A stretch of DNA of 64,000 nt, from positions 32,513-96,512 of the forward strand of contig DASPRN010000036.1 of assembly GCA_035624425.1 (NCBI GenBank), given 5' to 3'. The position numbers and the translations under genes were made by a program. The notes beneath the pieces are model-generated. The model saw nothing but the letters and a program-made list of their open reading frames with translations, was not told the origin of the DNA and ran no database searches. Below, piece after piece: positions 35,182 through 43,641 of this stretch (position 1 is its first letter; each line of letters starts with the position of its first letter). The DNA is from AC-32 sp035624425 (GTDB lineage: Bacteria; Actinomycetota; Thermoleophilia; Gaiellales; Gaiellaceae).

Positions 35182-37136
35182 ACGCGCTGCGGCGGCGCGA
35201 CGCCGACGTGGGTCAGCGCCTCGATCAGCGTGCGCTGGAAGCTTGCGCGGTCGAAGTGGTTCGCCGCCAGCTCGAGCAGGTGCGCCTGGGCCCTCTCCCA
35301 CTCGGCCCGGTCGTCGTAGAGCCTCCCGAGGAGCAGCGCGAGGTCGGCCGGGCTGTCGGCGACGAGCGAGCCGCGCAACTCGCCGAGCGGGAAGCCCTCG
35401 GCGCCCACCGTCGTCGTCACGAACGGCAGGCCGGCGCCGATCGAGTCGAGGAACTTCTGCTTGAGCCCCGCGCCGAAGCGCATCGGGTTCACGTGCAGGC
35501 GGGCCCGTGAGAGCCAGCCGGCCGGGTCCTCGACGTACCCGACGATCCGCACGCGCGGCCCTTCGAGCGCACGCACGGAGTCGTCGATGTCGGCACCGAT
35601 CACGTTCAGGCCGACGTCGGGGTGGTCCTCCCAGAAGGGCGGGAGCACCTCGTGGACGAGGTACGCGAGCGCGTCGGCGTTCGGCGAGCCCAACCCGGCG
35701 AGAAAGCCGCCGAAGAAGACGAGGTCGCTGCGCTCGTCGAAGCCCGGCGGGCTGGGGAGCGGCTCGGCGATCCCGGGGAGAACAAAGGACGGCTTGCCGG
35801 GCGCCACCTCGCTGACGAAGCGAGCCTCGTCCTCCGAGACGCAGACGACCACGTCGGCCTCCTGCACCGCGTGGATCTCCGCCTCGCGCGTCTTCGCCGC
35901 CTCGGCCCGCACCGCCCGCTGCTGCTTTCCGGACGGCAGGAGCTCCGCGAGCCGCTCGAGGCGCAGGAAGGTGAGCGCCTCCGTATCGAACACGCGCAGC
36001 GCCTGCGGCTGGGTCCGCGTGAGGAAGCCGCGGAAGGTCTCGACGTTCTGCTGGCGGCTGACGAGCACGACGCCGTAGTGGAAGCGGCGCGTATCGAACC
36101 AGTCCTCCCAGTCGACCGGCGGCGCGACGACCTCGATCCCGCGGCGCAGGAGCGACTCGGCGTAGCGCTCGGCGTCTGTCCCGTGCGAGGCCACGAACGT
36201 GATCCTGGCCGCGGGCCAGAGTGCGGCCAGCTCGGCGAGCATGTCCGCCATGCGTGGGTCGCCGGAGCCGCGGTCGGTGAAGGGCACGCGGTCGTCGATC
36301 AGCAGAATCCGGTCGAGAGCCTCGGCGTCCCGAGCGGCCAGCATCTGGTGCGGCTTCTGGGCGACCTCGACCAGGCGCGGCCGGCGCACGAGGCGCTCGC
36401 CCCAGCGCTCGACGAACAGGTCGCGATGCTCCTCCATCAGCTTCCGCGCGCTCTCGGAGGTCCCCGAGCCGTGGCGGACGTGAACGACCCGCGATCGTGG
36501 CTCGTAGATCGTGCGCAAGCCGCGCTGGTGCAGCTTGAAGCAGAGGTCGGTGTCCTCGAAGTAGGCCGGCGCGAAGAGCTCGTCGAAGCCGCCGAGCTCG
36601 ACGAACAGCTCGGCCGGGACGAGCATGCACGCGGCCGAGCCGAAGTCGACCTCCCGGGGGAAGCGGTATTGGAAGTCGAGCGGGTTGCCTGCGCCCCCGA
36701 CGGCGTGCGAGTGGCCGATCGAGTCGACCACAGACCCGGCCTCTTGCACGGTCCCGTCCTCGTTCAGGAACAGCGGCACCACCGCGCCGACGCCCGGCTC
36801 GGTCAGCGTTTCGAGCAGCGGCGGCAGCCAGCCCGGCTCGACAAGCGCGTCGCTGTTCAGGAAGCAGAGCCTCCGGCCCCGCGCCAGCGCCGCGCCCTGG
36901 TTCGAGGCGGCGCCGAAGCCGGTGTTGGTCAGATTGCGGATCACCGTCGCGCCCTCGACCTGCTCCCCGATCCGCTCGAGGGTGTCGTCCGGGGAGGCGT
37001 TGTCGACCAGGATCAGCTCGAAGCACGGCTCGGTGTGCTCGGCGAGCGCCGAGATCGCGCGTCGCGCGAGCTTCCAGCCGCCGTACAGGACCATTACGAC
37101 CGAGACCTCGGGCTCTTCGGGGACATTCAGCGTCAC
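35178..37136 (-). CDS. Two-domain glycosyltransferase: GT2 joined to GT4-like
   Basis: This 652-residue protein carries two glycosyltransferase domains. Residues 1-270 are GT2: VSVVMVLYGGWKLARRAI, VDNASPDDTLERI, NSDALVEPGW, and FEDTDLCFKLHQRGL. Residues 280-650 are GT-B: ILLIDDRVPFTDRGSGDPRM, ITFVASHGTDAERYAESL, VVVCVSEDEARFV, LVFFGGFLAGLGSPNADAL, and RFGAGLKQKFLDSIGAGLPFVTT. Such fusions may add two sugars in succession. The GTG at 37136 overlaps the preceding gene as GTGA. It is the last gene of the nine-gene minus operon. Confidence 0.87.
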   Translation of the reverse strand: MTLNVPEEPEVSVVMVLYGGWKLARRAISALAEHTEPCFELILVDNASPDDTLERIGEQVEGATVIRNLTNTGFGAASNQGAALARGRRLCFLNSDALVEPGWLPPLLETLTEPGVGAVVPLFLNEDGTVQEAGSVVDSIGHSHAVGGAGNPLDFQYRFPREVDFGSAACMLVPAELFVELGGFDELFAPAYFEDTDLCFKLHQRGLRTIYEPRSRVVHVRHGSGTSESARKLMEEHRDLFVERWGERLVRRPRLVEVAQKPHQMLAARDAEALDRILLIDDRVPFTDRGSGDPRMADMLAELAALWPAARITFVASHGTDAERYAESLLRRGIEVVAPPVDWEDWFDTRRFHYGVVLVSRQQNVETFRGFLTRTQPQALRVFDTEALTFLRLERLAELLPSGKQQRAVRAEAAKTREAEIHAVQEADVVVCVSEDEARFVSEVAPGKPSFVLPGIAEPLPSPPGFDERSDLVFFGGFLAGLGSPNADALAYLVHEVLPPFWEDHPDVGLNVIGADIDDSVRALEGPRVRIVGYVEDPAGWLSRARLHVNPMRFGAGLKQKFLDSIGAGLPFVTTTVGAEGFPLGELRGSLVADSPADLALLLGRLYDDRAEWERAQAHLLELAANHFDRASFQRTLIEALTHVGVAPPQRV

Positions 37137-38137
37137 GCGCGGCGAATCCAGAGCGACCCTCCTCCCGTTCTCGCGTACCGCTCCTCCCGCATTCCCGGGA
37201 ACGCGTCGAGCACGAGCTCGCGGTGGCGCTTCCAGAGGTACTGCGCACCGAGCTCGACCCGGAACGCGCTGTTGAAGGCGAGAAACGCGCGGACGACGTA
37301 GAGCTCGTTCCAGGCCCAACCGTCGAGCACCCACGCCTCCGGGTACTCACCGGGCGCGAACATGTCGTGGATGTGCACGACGACGCCCGGCCGCAGCCGC
37401 GGCACCACCTCCTGGTAGAGCCAGACGACGTCGCTGCCGGTCTTCGCGACGTGCGAGGTGTCGATGAAGAGGACGTCGTTCTCGCCGAGGGCCCCGAACA
37501 CCTCGAGCGGCGTCTCCTGCACCTTCTCGATCCGCAGCTGCGCGACTCCGTCCACGCCGTCGATCAGGAACTGCCTCGGGTATGGATCGACGCAGGTGAG
37601 GTGGACCGACCCGTTCAGTAGCTCGCGGTTGACGCGGGCGGTGACGAGGGTCGAGTAGCCGGAGCCGACCTCGACCAGCAGGCTCGGGCGGAGGTGCCGC
37701 AGCATGCCCTCGAGCAGCCACGCGTCGAAGGCCGAGAACTGGTCGTTGGCGGTCGTGTAGTCGGCCTCGTCGCCGGTCGGTTCGTCGGGGAAGTGGAGCC
37801 GCTCCTGGCGCCCGAGCTCGCGGCAGAGCGCCGCCTGGGCCTCGTCGCGCCAGTCGATCCCCGGCGTCTCGCGCGGCGGGGAGGGCCAGACCTCCGCATG
37901 GCGCGGCTCGGCACCGAGCTCGCGCGTTTCGGGCAGCGGCGAGTAGAAGTGGCCGGGCGGGAAGCGGACGTGTACGAACGGCGCGGCGGCGGCCTGGGCT
38001 GGCGAGGGCCAGAGCGGCAGGCGCTCGACGGCCGGCGGCTCGGGCGCGGGCGGCCCGCTCGGGCCGGTCACGATCGGCACGCCGGCGATCGCCTCGCCCA
38101 CGCGCCGGCGGACCTCCTTCAGGCCCGCCGGGCTCAC
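37133..38137 (-). CDS. Class I methyltransferase (Methyltransf_24 / cephalosporin-hydroxylase-like)
   Basis: This 334-residue protein has a proline-rich N-terminal region of about 60 residues and a methyltransferase fold: LLVEVGSGYSTLVTARV is motif I, LTCVDPYPRQFLI motif II, and DVLFIDTSHVAKTGSDV with VVVHIHDMFAPGEYPEAW resembles metal-dependent O-methyltransferase-like and cephalosporin-hydroxylase-like members. The DTSH and HIHD pattern suggests a metal site. It probably O-methylates a sugar. GTG start with GTGA overlap to the gene before it, and its own TGA overlaps the next GTG. Confidence 0.82.
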   Translation of the reverse strand: MSPAGLKEVRRRVGEAIAGVPIVTGPSGPPAPEPPAVERLPLWPSPAQAAAAPFVHVRFPPGHFYSPLPETRELGAEPRHAEVWPSPPRETPGIDWRDEAQAALCRELGRQERLHFPDEPTGDEADYTTANDQFSAFDAWLLEGMLRHLRPSLLVEVGSGYSTLVTARVNRELLNGSVHLTCVDPYPRQFLIDGVDGVAQLRIEKVQETPLEVFGALGENDVLFIDTSHVAKTGSDVVWLYQEVVPRLRPGVVVHIHDMFAPGEYPEAWVLDGWAWNELYVVRAFLAFNSAFRVELGAQYLWKRHRELVLDAFPGMREERYARTGGGSLWIRRA

Positions 38138-39141
38138 GGCTTCACGCGGCGCAAGCCTTTGATCAGCCCGCGGATCGGCGCCGTGTAGCGCCAGGAGCGG
38201 GAGCCGTAGAGGCCGTCCTCGACCGCCGCGATGCCGTCCGCGAAGGCCGCGCGCTCGGCGACGAGGCGCCGCTGGAGCACCTCGTGCGCGCGCCGCAGCG
38301 CCTCCAGCTCCTCGACTGCGCCCCGCAGCGGCCGGAGCTCCTCGACCTCGGCCCTGAGCACCTCGACCTCCGCGGCGAGCGGCCGTAGCTGGTCGAGCTC
38401 GGTGCGCGCCTCGCCCAGCTTCGTCCGCCAGGCGTGGAGCTGCGGGCCGGGCTCGGAGGGAACGGCGCACACGATGAACTGGTAGGTCGTCGCCTCGAGG
38501 TCGCCGGTCGCCCAGGTGCGCGCCTCGTCCGGGACGCCGCGCGGGACGGGGATCTCCGTCTCCTCGACCTCGAGCCGCCGGCGCTGCCACTGGGTGATCA
38601 GGTAGCCCGAGCTCTCGAACAGGTCCTGCACGCCCTCGCGGGTGAAGAAGCGGAGGTGGCTCTCGTCGAGCAGGCCCTGCTCCCGGTAGCGGAAGGAGCC
38701 GCCGAGCAGCGCGAGCCGGACGCTCGCGTGCGCGACGTTCGGAATCGAGGCGATCACGACGCCGTTCTCGGCGACGAGCGGCCGTACGCGCTTCAGCAGG
38801 GCGGCCGGGTCGCGCAGGTGCTCGAGCACGTCGGCGAAGACGACCGCGTCGAAGCGCTCGGCGCCGAGCTCGGCCTCGAGGTCGAGCTCCTCGGCGTCGC
38901 CGACCAGCACGCGCTCGGTGTACGCGGCCGCGAGCTGCGCCGCCTCGGCGTCGAGCTCGACGCCGACGACGGTCGCTCCGCGCCGGTCATGCAGGGCCTG
39001 CGACATGTAGCCCGTCGCGCAGCCGAACTCGAGCACGCGCGCTCCCGGCTCGACCAGCTCGAGCACCATCGCGTGCGTCGAGCCCGGGCTGTCGTCGAAC
39101 GTCGTGCGCGTGGGAGACGCATCGCGGGTGCTCTCGGCCAT
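38134..39141 (-). CDS. SAM methyltransferase with C-terminal coiled coil
   Basis: This protein of 335 residues (ATG 39141) has a methyltransferase domain (VLEFGCATGYMSQAL, VVGVELDAEAAQ, FDAVVFADVLEHLRDPAALL, VASIPNVAHASVRLALL with GGSFRYREQGLLDESHLRFF). After that comes a heptad-like coiled coil (about 235-300, rich in ELRPL/EVEELRPL) and a final tail SRSWRYTAPIRGLIKGLRR. The neighbouring tandem methyltransferase ends with a near-identical tail. A GTG at 39162 could extend the N-terminus by seven residues. It overlaps the next gene as GTGA. Confidence 0.86.
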   Translation of the reverse strand: MAESTRDASPTRTTFDDSPGSTHAMVLELVEPGARVLEFGCATGYMSQALHDRRGATVVGVELDAEAAQLAAAYTERVLVGDAEELDLEAELGAERFDAVVFADVLEHLRDPAALLKRVRPLVAENGVVIASIPNVAHASVRLALLGGSFRYREQGLLDESHLRFFTREGVQDLFESSGYLITQWQRRRLEVEETEIPVPRGVPDEARTWATGDLEATTYQFIVCAVPSEPGPQLHAWRTKLGEARTELDQLRPLAAEVEVLRAEVEELRPLRGAVEELEALRRAHEVLQRRLVAERAAFADGIAAVEDGLYGSRSWRYTAPIRGLIKGLRRVKP

Positions 39142-39165
39142 CGACCCCGAAACGTACCGCACGCC

Positions 39166-40833
39166 TCAGCCGTTCTTCCGGCGGAGGAGCCCTCGGGCCG
39201 AGCGCAGCGGAGCGGTGAGCCGCCAACTGTGGCTCGTCGCGACGTCGCCGATCGCCTGGTGGAGCCGCTCCGTCTCGGCCTGGAGACGCTGAAGCTCGGG
39301 CTCGACCCCGCGGTAGTACTCGCTCGCCTCGTCGTAGGCGGCCTTCACCTCCGAGTAGCGCTGCCAGAGGCCGGCCGCTTCCGAGTGCAGGTGCGCGACG
39401 TTGAGCTCGAGCGCGGGCAGCTCGCGCGGGTCGTTGCTCGGCGCCTTCAGCTCGGCCTCCGAGGGGCGCGGATCGCGCCGCCGGAGCAGCGCGGCGCCCT
39501 GACCCTGCTCGCGGTCTGGGTCGAGCGGCTCGAGCTCGAGGATCTCGAAAGCGCGCCCCCAGTGCTCGCGGATCCACCAGCACGAGTGGAAGACGATCGG
39601 GCCGCCCGCCGACCAGGGGTTCCAGGTGCGGGTGACATGCATGCCGATCCGGTCCTCGTCCCAGTCGCCCGCGCCGTACTCCGGCCAGAGCTGCTCGTTG
39701 AGAAAGGTCGCGAACAGCAGCCCGCCCGGCTTCAGCAGCCGGTGGAGCTCGAACAGCCAGCCGGCCCAGTGCTCGGTCAGGTGGGTGAAGACCGAGAAGG
39801 CGTAGACGAGATCGAGGCTGTCGTCCTCGAACGGTAGGGCGGGCGTCTCGTCGTTCCGGAAGACGTGCAGCGGCGGCGTCAGCTGCTCGGCCAGCCAGGC
39901 GACGCTCGGGCCGTCGATGTCGCAGCCGTGGAACTCGCCGCGCCCGGCCTCCGGCAAGAACTGTCGCAGCGTGCGGCCGGCGCCGCAGCCGAAGTCGAGG
40001 ACACGCTTGCCCTCCCACGACCAACCCTCGGGCAGTAAGCGTTCGAGCCGCTCCCGGCAGCGGCGGCCAACGGCGTCGTAACCCGCCTGAAGGTCGTCGT
40101 CGTCGATCTCGCCGACCCGCTGCATCAGCTCCGGGGGCGGGAACGGCGCCCGCGGCTTCATGACCACGGCACCCGAGGTCTGCGCGGGAAGCGGGTGCGG
40201 CGGGAAGCGCTCGAGGTGGAGGATCTCGAACTGCCGGCCCCAGTGCTCGCGTAGCCACGCCTCCGAGAGGTAGACGAACGGGCCGCCGAGGTCCCAGGGG
40301 TTGTCACGCTTGGTCACGATCATCCCGGTGCCCGCCTCGTCCCAGGGGCGGGTCGCCTCGAACAGGTCCCAGCTGCGCTCGTTCAGGAAGGTCGCGACCA
40401 GCAGGCCGTCGGGCGCCAGCACGCGGCGCAGCTCGGCGAGCCACTCCTCCCAGGTGTCGGCGAGGTGGGTGAAGACCGACAGCGCGTAGACGAGATCGAA
40501 GCTGCCGTCGGCGTAGGGAAGGGGCGGCCGGTCGGCGTTGCGTTGGGCGTGCACCGGTGGCGAGAGGTGCTCGGCGAGCCAGGCGACGCTCGGGCCGTGG
40601 ACGTCGGTGCCGTGCAGCTCGGCGCCCGTGTCGAGGAGGTGGCGGAGCGTGCGGCCGGCGCCACAGCCGAAGTCGAGCACGCGCTTGCCCTGCCACGACC
40701 AGTCCGGGCCGAGCAGGCTCTCGAGCCGCTCGCGGGTGACACGCCCGTTCTCGAGGTAGACGCCCTCCGGCTCCGGGTCGTCGATGTGCGAGACGCGCTG
40801 GACGAGCTCCTCGGGCGGAACCGGCAGCGTCAT
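39166..40833 (-). CDS. Tandem double methyltransferase with coiled-coil tail
   Basis: This 555-residue protein holds two copies of one methyltransferase domain. GKRVLDFGCGAGRTLR occurs identically at about 49-64 and 275-290; GPSVAWLAE, VYAxSVFTHL, LLxATFLNE and HWGRxFEIL also recur in both halves. An internal duplication of about 225 residues is therefore clear. After residue 450 comes a helical region ending in SHSWRLTAPLRSARGLLRR. The two domains could methylate two positions or cooperate on one long chain. The ATG overlaps the stop of the GT2 gene as ATGA. Confidence 0.86.
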   Translation of the reverse strand: MTLPVPPEELVQRVSHIDDPEPEGVYLENGRVTRERLESLLGPDWSWQGKRVLDFGCGAGRTLRHLLDTGAELHGTDVHGPSVAWLAEHLSPPVHAQRNADRPPLPYADGSFDLVYALSVFTHLADTWEEWLAELRRVLAPDGLLVATFLNERSWDLFEATRPWDEAGTGMIVTKRDNPWDLGGPFVYLSEAWLREHWGRQFEILHLERFPPHPLPAQTSGAVVMKPRAPFPPPELMQRVGEIDDDDLQAGYDAVGRRCRERLERLLPEGWSWEGKRVLDFGCGAGRTLRQFLPEAGRGEFHGCDIDGPSVAWLAEQLTPPLHVFRNDETPALPFEDDSLDLVYAFSVFTHLTEHWAGWLFELHRLLKPGGLLFATFLNEQLWPEYGAGDWDEDRIGMHVTRTWNPWSAGGPIVFHSCWWIREHWGRAFEILELEPLDPDREQGQGAALLRRRDPRPSEAELKAPSNDPRELPALELNVAHLHSEAAGLWQRYSEVKAAYDEASEYYRGVEPELQRLQAETERLHQAIGDVATSHSWRLTAPLRSARGLLRRKNG

Positions 40834-41585
40834 CTCGTACGCAGGCTCTCGGGGTGCTTGCGCACGAAGCGGGCGATGCTGCGCCAGTGCCAGAGCGTGC
40901 GCCTCGTGAGGAAGCGGTGGTCGGTGACGGCCTGGTGGTGGTGGATCGCGACGGCGTCCGGCACGTACCAGCGCTCCCAGCCGGCGCGGCGGGCCCGGTA
41001 GGCGAGGTCGATGTCGTCGCCGTAGAGGCGGTAGCCCTCGTCGAGGCCGCCGAGGTCGTCCAGCATCCGGCGACGGAGGAAGAGGAACGCGCCGAGCAGC
41101 CAGTCCGCGGGGGCGGGCTCCGTGGGGTGCTCGTCGAGCAGGTAGTGGCGGCGCTGGCGCCGGGCAGGGTCGAGCAGGGCCCGGAGCGGCGTGCGGCGGA
41201 CGAGCGTGCCGCCGACGGTCGGGAAGCTCCGGCGCGAGGGCTGGCGGCGGCCGTCCGGGTAGCGGAGCTCGGGGCCGGCGATCCCGCAGCGCGGATGGCT
41301 CTCGGCGAAGGCTGTGAGGGTTGCGAGCGCTCCGGGCTCGACGAGGACGTCGGGGTTGGAGGCGGCGACGAACGGGGCGGAGGTTGCGGCGACGCCGGCG
41401 TTGATGTTCGTGCCGAAGCCTTTCGTCTCGGCGTTGTGGACGACCTTCGCGCCGGCGGAGTCAGGGTCGCCGCCGGGGTTGGCGACCAGCACGAGCTCGT
41501 CCACCTGCGGTGCCAGCGACTCGAGGCACGGGCCGGGGTCCGGGTCGCCGGGCGTCCAGATCACGACCGCGGCGACGCCGCTCAT
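40830..41585 (-). CDS. GT2-family glycosyltransferase
   Basis: This 251-residue GT-A enzyme is compact. VAAVVIWTPGDPDPGPCLESL is the N-terminal strand, VVHNAETKGFGTNINAGVAAT and ASNPDVLVEPGALATL the donor and metal region, and WLLGAFLFLRRRMLDDLGGLDEGYRLYGDDIDLAYRARRAG the GT2 rhamnosyltransferase-like catalytic block. It starts at ATG 41585, overlapping the GT4 gene before it (ATGA), and its TGA overlaps the tandem methyltransferase start. Sugar unknown. Confidence 0.86.
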   Translation of the reverse strand: MSGVAAVVIWTPGDPDPGPCLESLAPQVDELVLVANPGGDPDSAGAKVVHNAETKGFGTNINAGVAATSAPFVAASNPDVLVEPGALATLTAFAESHPRCGIAGPELRYPDGRRQPSRRSFPTVGGTLVRRTPLRALLDPARRQRRHYLLDEHPTEPAPADWLLGAFLFLRRRMLDDLGGLDEGYRLYGDDIDLAYRARRAGWERWYVPDAVAIHHHQAVTDHRFLTRRTLWHWRSIARFVRKHPESLRTR

Positions 41586-42634
41586 GCGAGCAGCTCGCGG
41601 TAGACGGCGAGGGTGCGGCGGGCGGTCTCGGCCCAGCTGAACTCGGCCGCGCGGGCGAGGCCCGCCGCGACGAGCCGCTCGCGGTCGGCGAGCGCGCGCT
41701 CGATCGCTCCTGCCAGGGCGGCCGGATTGCGGTCGTCGACGAGGATCGCCGCGTCGCCGGTGACCTCCGGGATCGCGCCGGCCCGGGTTGCGACCACGGG
41801 CGTGCCGCTCGCCATTGCCTCGAGCGCGGGCAGGCCGAAGCCCTCGTAGCGGGACGGGAAGACGAGGCAGGCGGCGCCGCGGTAGAGGGCGGCGAGCTCC
41901 TGCTGAGGGACGTGGCCCCTGAACTCGACCCGCGCGGCGAGACCCGCGCGCTCGGCGGTGCGCTCGGCGCGGGCGCGGCCGCCCTTGTCCGGGCCGGCGA
42001 AGACGAGCCGCAGGTCGCTGTCGTCGAGCAGCGCCAGCGCCTCGATCGCGGCGTCGGGATCCTTGCGCGACTGCAGCGTGCCCACGACGAGGGCGTAGGG
42101 CTTCCCGTTCGGGCTCGGGCCGTGCGGCGTGAAGGCGGGGTCGACGCCGTTCGGCGTCACGACGATCCTGTCGTCCGGGAGGCCGTAGAGCTCGATCAGG
42201 TCGCGCTTGGTCCGCTCGGAGACCGCGAGCACGCGGGCGGCCTTCCGGGCGGCACGGGGGACGGCGGCGCGGAAGACGAGCCGGTCGCGCGGGCTCATCA
42301 GGCTCGGGTTGCGCTCGAAGGAGAGGTCGTGCACCGTGACGACGGCGGGGCAGGGGCAGCGCAGCGGAAGCGCATGCTGGAAGTGCACGAGATCTGGGCG
42401 CAGTCGGCGCAGGAGGCGCGGCATGCTCGCCGCCATCCGCCAGATCTGGCTGTGGACCGGGAGCTCGATCGGCTCGATCCCCTCGGGGACGAGGTCGGGT
42501 CGGCGCGTGACGGCCGCGAGCCGCAGCCCGGGCGTGCCGGCCAGCTCGCGCAGCAGCGCCGACACGTAGGTCTCGTCGCCGGTCCGCTGCCGCCCGAGCA
42601 CGTCGGCGTCGAGCACGACGAGTGGGTCGCTCAC
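41582..42634 (-). CDS. GT4-family glycosyltransferase
   Basis: This 350-residue GT-B enzyme has the mannosyltransferase-like layout: VVLDADVLGRQRTGDETYVSALL at the start, VHFQHALPLRCPCPAVVTVHDLSF, VLAVSERTKRDLIELYG, then the donor half with YALVVGTLQSRKDPDAAIEAL and FPSRYEGFGLPALEAMASGTPVVAT, which has the EGFGLPALE form of the Ex7E motif. GTG start overlapping the next upstream GT4 (GTGA). It is similar in plan to the two other GT4 genes of this operon. Confidence 0.9.
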   Translation of the reverse strand: MSDPLVVLDADVLGRQRTGDETYVSALLRELAGTPGLRLAAVTRRPDLVPEGIEPIELPVHSQIWRMAASMPRLLRRLRPDLVHFQHALPLRCPCPAVVTVHDLSFERNPSLMSPRDRLVFRAAVPRAARKAARVLAVSERTKRDLIELYGLPDDRIVVTPNGVDPAFTPHGPSPNGKPYALVVGTLQSRKDPDAAIEALALLDDSDLRLVFAGPDKGGRARAERTAERAGLAARVEFRGHVPQQELAALYRGAACLVFPSRYEGFGLPALEAMASGTPVVATRAGAIPEVTGDAAILVDDRNPAALAGAIERALADRERLVAAGLARAAEFSWAETARRTLAVYRELLA

Positions 42635-43641
42635 GCCGCGGCCTCGCGGTAGACCTCGGCCGTCGCACGGGCGACGTCGCGCCAGTCGAAGGCGCGGGCC
42701 CGCTCGAGCCCGAGCGCGCGCAGCTCATCCCGCCGGTCGAGCGCCTCCTCGAGCCCGGCCGCGATCGCGTCGGGGTCGAGCGGGTCGACGAGCACCGCCG
42801 CGTCTCCCGCCACCTCGCGGGCCGCCTCGGTGCTGCCCGCGACGACCGGCGCGCCGCAGGCCATCGCCTCCAGCACCGGCAGCCCGAAGCCCTCGTAGAT
42901 CGAGACGTAGGCCACGCAGCGGGCGCCGCGGTAGAGCCGCGCGAGCTCCTCGTCGGCGACCGAGCCGAGCCAGCGCACGCCGTCGCCGGATGCGTCGACC
43001 GCGCCCCAGCCGCGCATCCCGGCGACGAGCAGGCGGCATCCGTTCAGCCCCGCGCGCCTGAAGCCCTCGACCAGGCGCGAAAGGTTCTTGCGCGGCTCGA
43101 GTGTCCCGACCGCGAGGACGTACTCGCCCGAAGCCGCCTCGCCCTCGGCGACGAACGGCGGGCCGACCGCGTTCGGGATCACGCGCACCTTCTCTTCCGG
43201 CACGTCCAGCAGCTCGAGCAGCTCGCGCCGGGTGAACTCCGAGACCGCGATCAGCCGCCGCGCCGCGCGGGCCACCCTCGGCAGCGCGAGCCGGCTGTAG
43301 GTCCTCGTCCAGGCGTTGAAGGTCTCGGGGTGCCGAAGGACGGCGAGGTCGTGGAAGGTGGCGACGAGCGGCACCGAAGAGCTGGCCGGCGCCCGGTGCG
43401 TGGGGCAGTGCAGCACCTGCATGCCGTCGCTCGCTGCCTTCCGCGGGAGCGCGGCGAGGTACCAGCCGAGGTCGCGGACCGGCACGAGCGCGCGGCTCTC
43501 ACCGCCGAACGAGTACCGGCGGATCTCGACGTCCTCGCCCTCGAGCGCCGCCAGCAGCGAGTGGATGTGCCGCGCGGTCCCGGCCCGCGTGAGCGCGAGC
43601 GGCGAGACGTCGATGCCGACGCGCAACGGATCAGCTGCCAT
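42631..43641 (-). CDS. GT4-family glycosyltransferase
   Basis: This 336-residue GT-B enzyme begins RVGIDVSPLALTRAGTARHIHSLLAAL and has VATFHDLAVLRHPE, LIAVSEFTRRELLELL, YVLAVGTLEPRKNLSRLVEGF and YVSIYEGFGLPVLEAMACGAPVVAG (Ex7E motif). The ATG at 43641 lies 11 bases inside the nucleotidyltransferase gene, which fixes this start over a longer open frame. The order GT4, nucleotidyltransferase, GT4, GT4 suggests repeated duplication of GT4 genes. Confidence 0.9.
   Translation of the reverse strand: MAADPLRVGIDVSPLALTRAGTARHIHSLLAALEGEDVEIRRYSFGGESRALVPVRDLGWYLAALPRKAASDGMQVLHCPTHRAPASSSVPLVATFHDLAVLRHPETFNAWTRTYSRLALPRVARAARRLIAVSEFTRRELLELLDVPEEKVRVIPNAVGPPFVAEGEAASGEYVLAVGTLEPRKNLSRLVEGFRRAGLNGCRLLVAGMRGWGAVDASGDGVRWLGSVADEELARLYRGARCVAYVSIYEGFGLPVLEAMACGAPVVAGSTEAAREVAGDAAVLVDPLDPDAIAAGLEEALDRRDELRALGLERARAFDWRDVARATAEVYREAAA

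Noticed and set aside
32824..37350. A 1508-codon open frame on the minus strand across the GT2, GT-C and fusion glycosyltransferase genes
   Set aside because: It runs antisense to well-supported genes, is rich in Arg, Gly, Pro and Glu as expected from high-GC antisense frames, and has no recognisable domain outside the overlap with the true GT2-GT4 gene's region.
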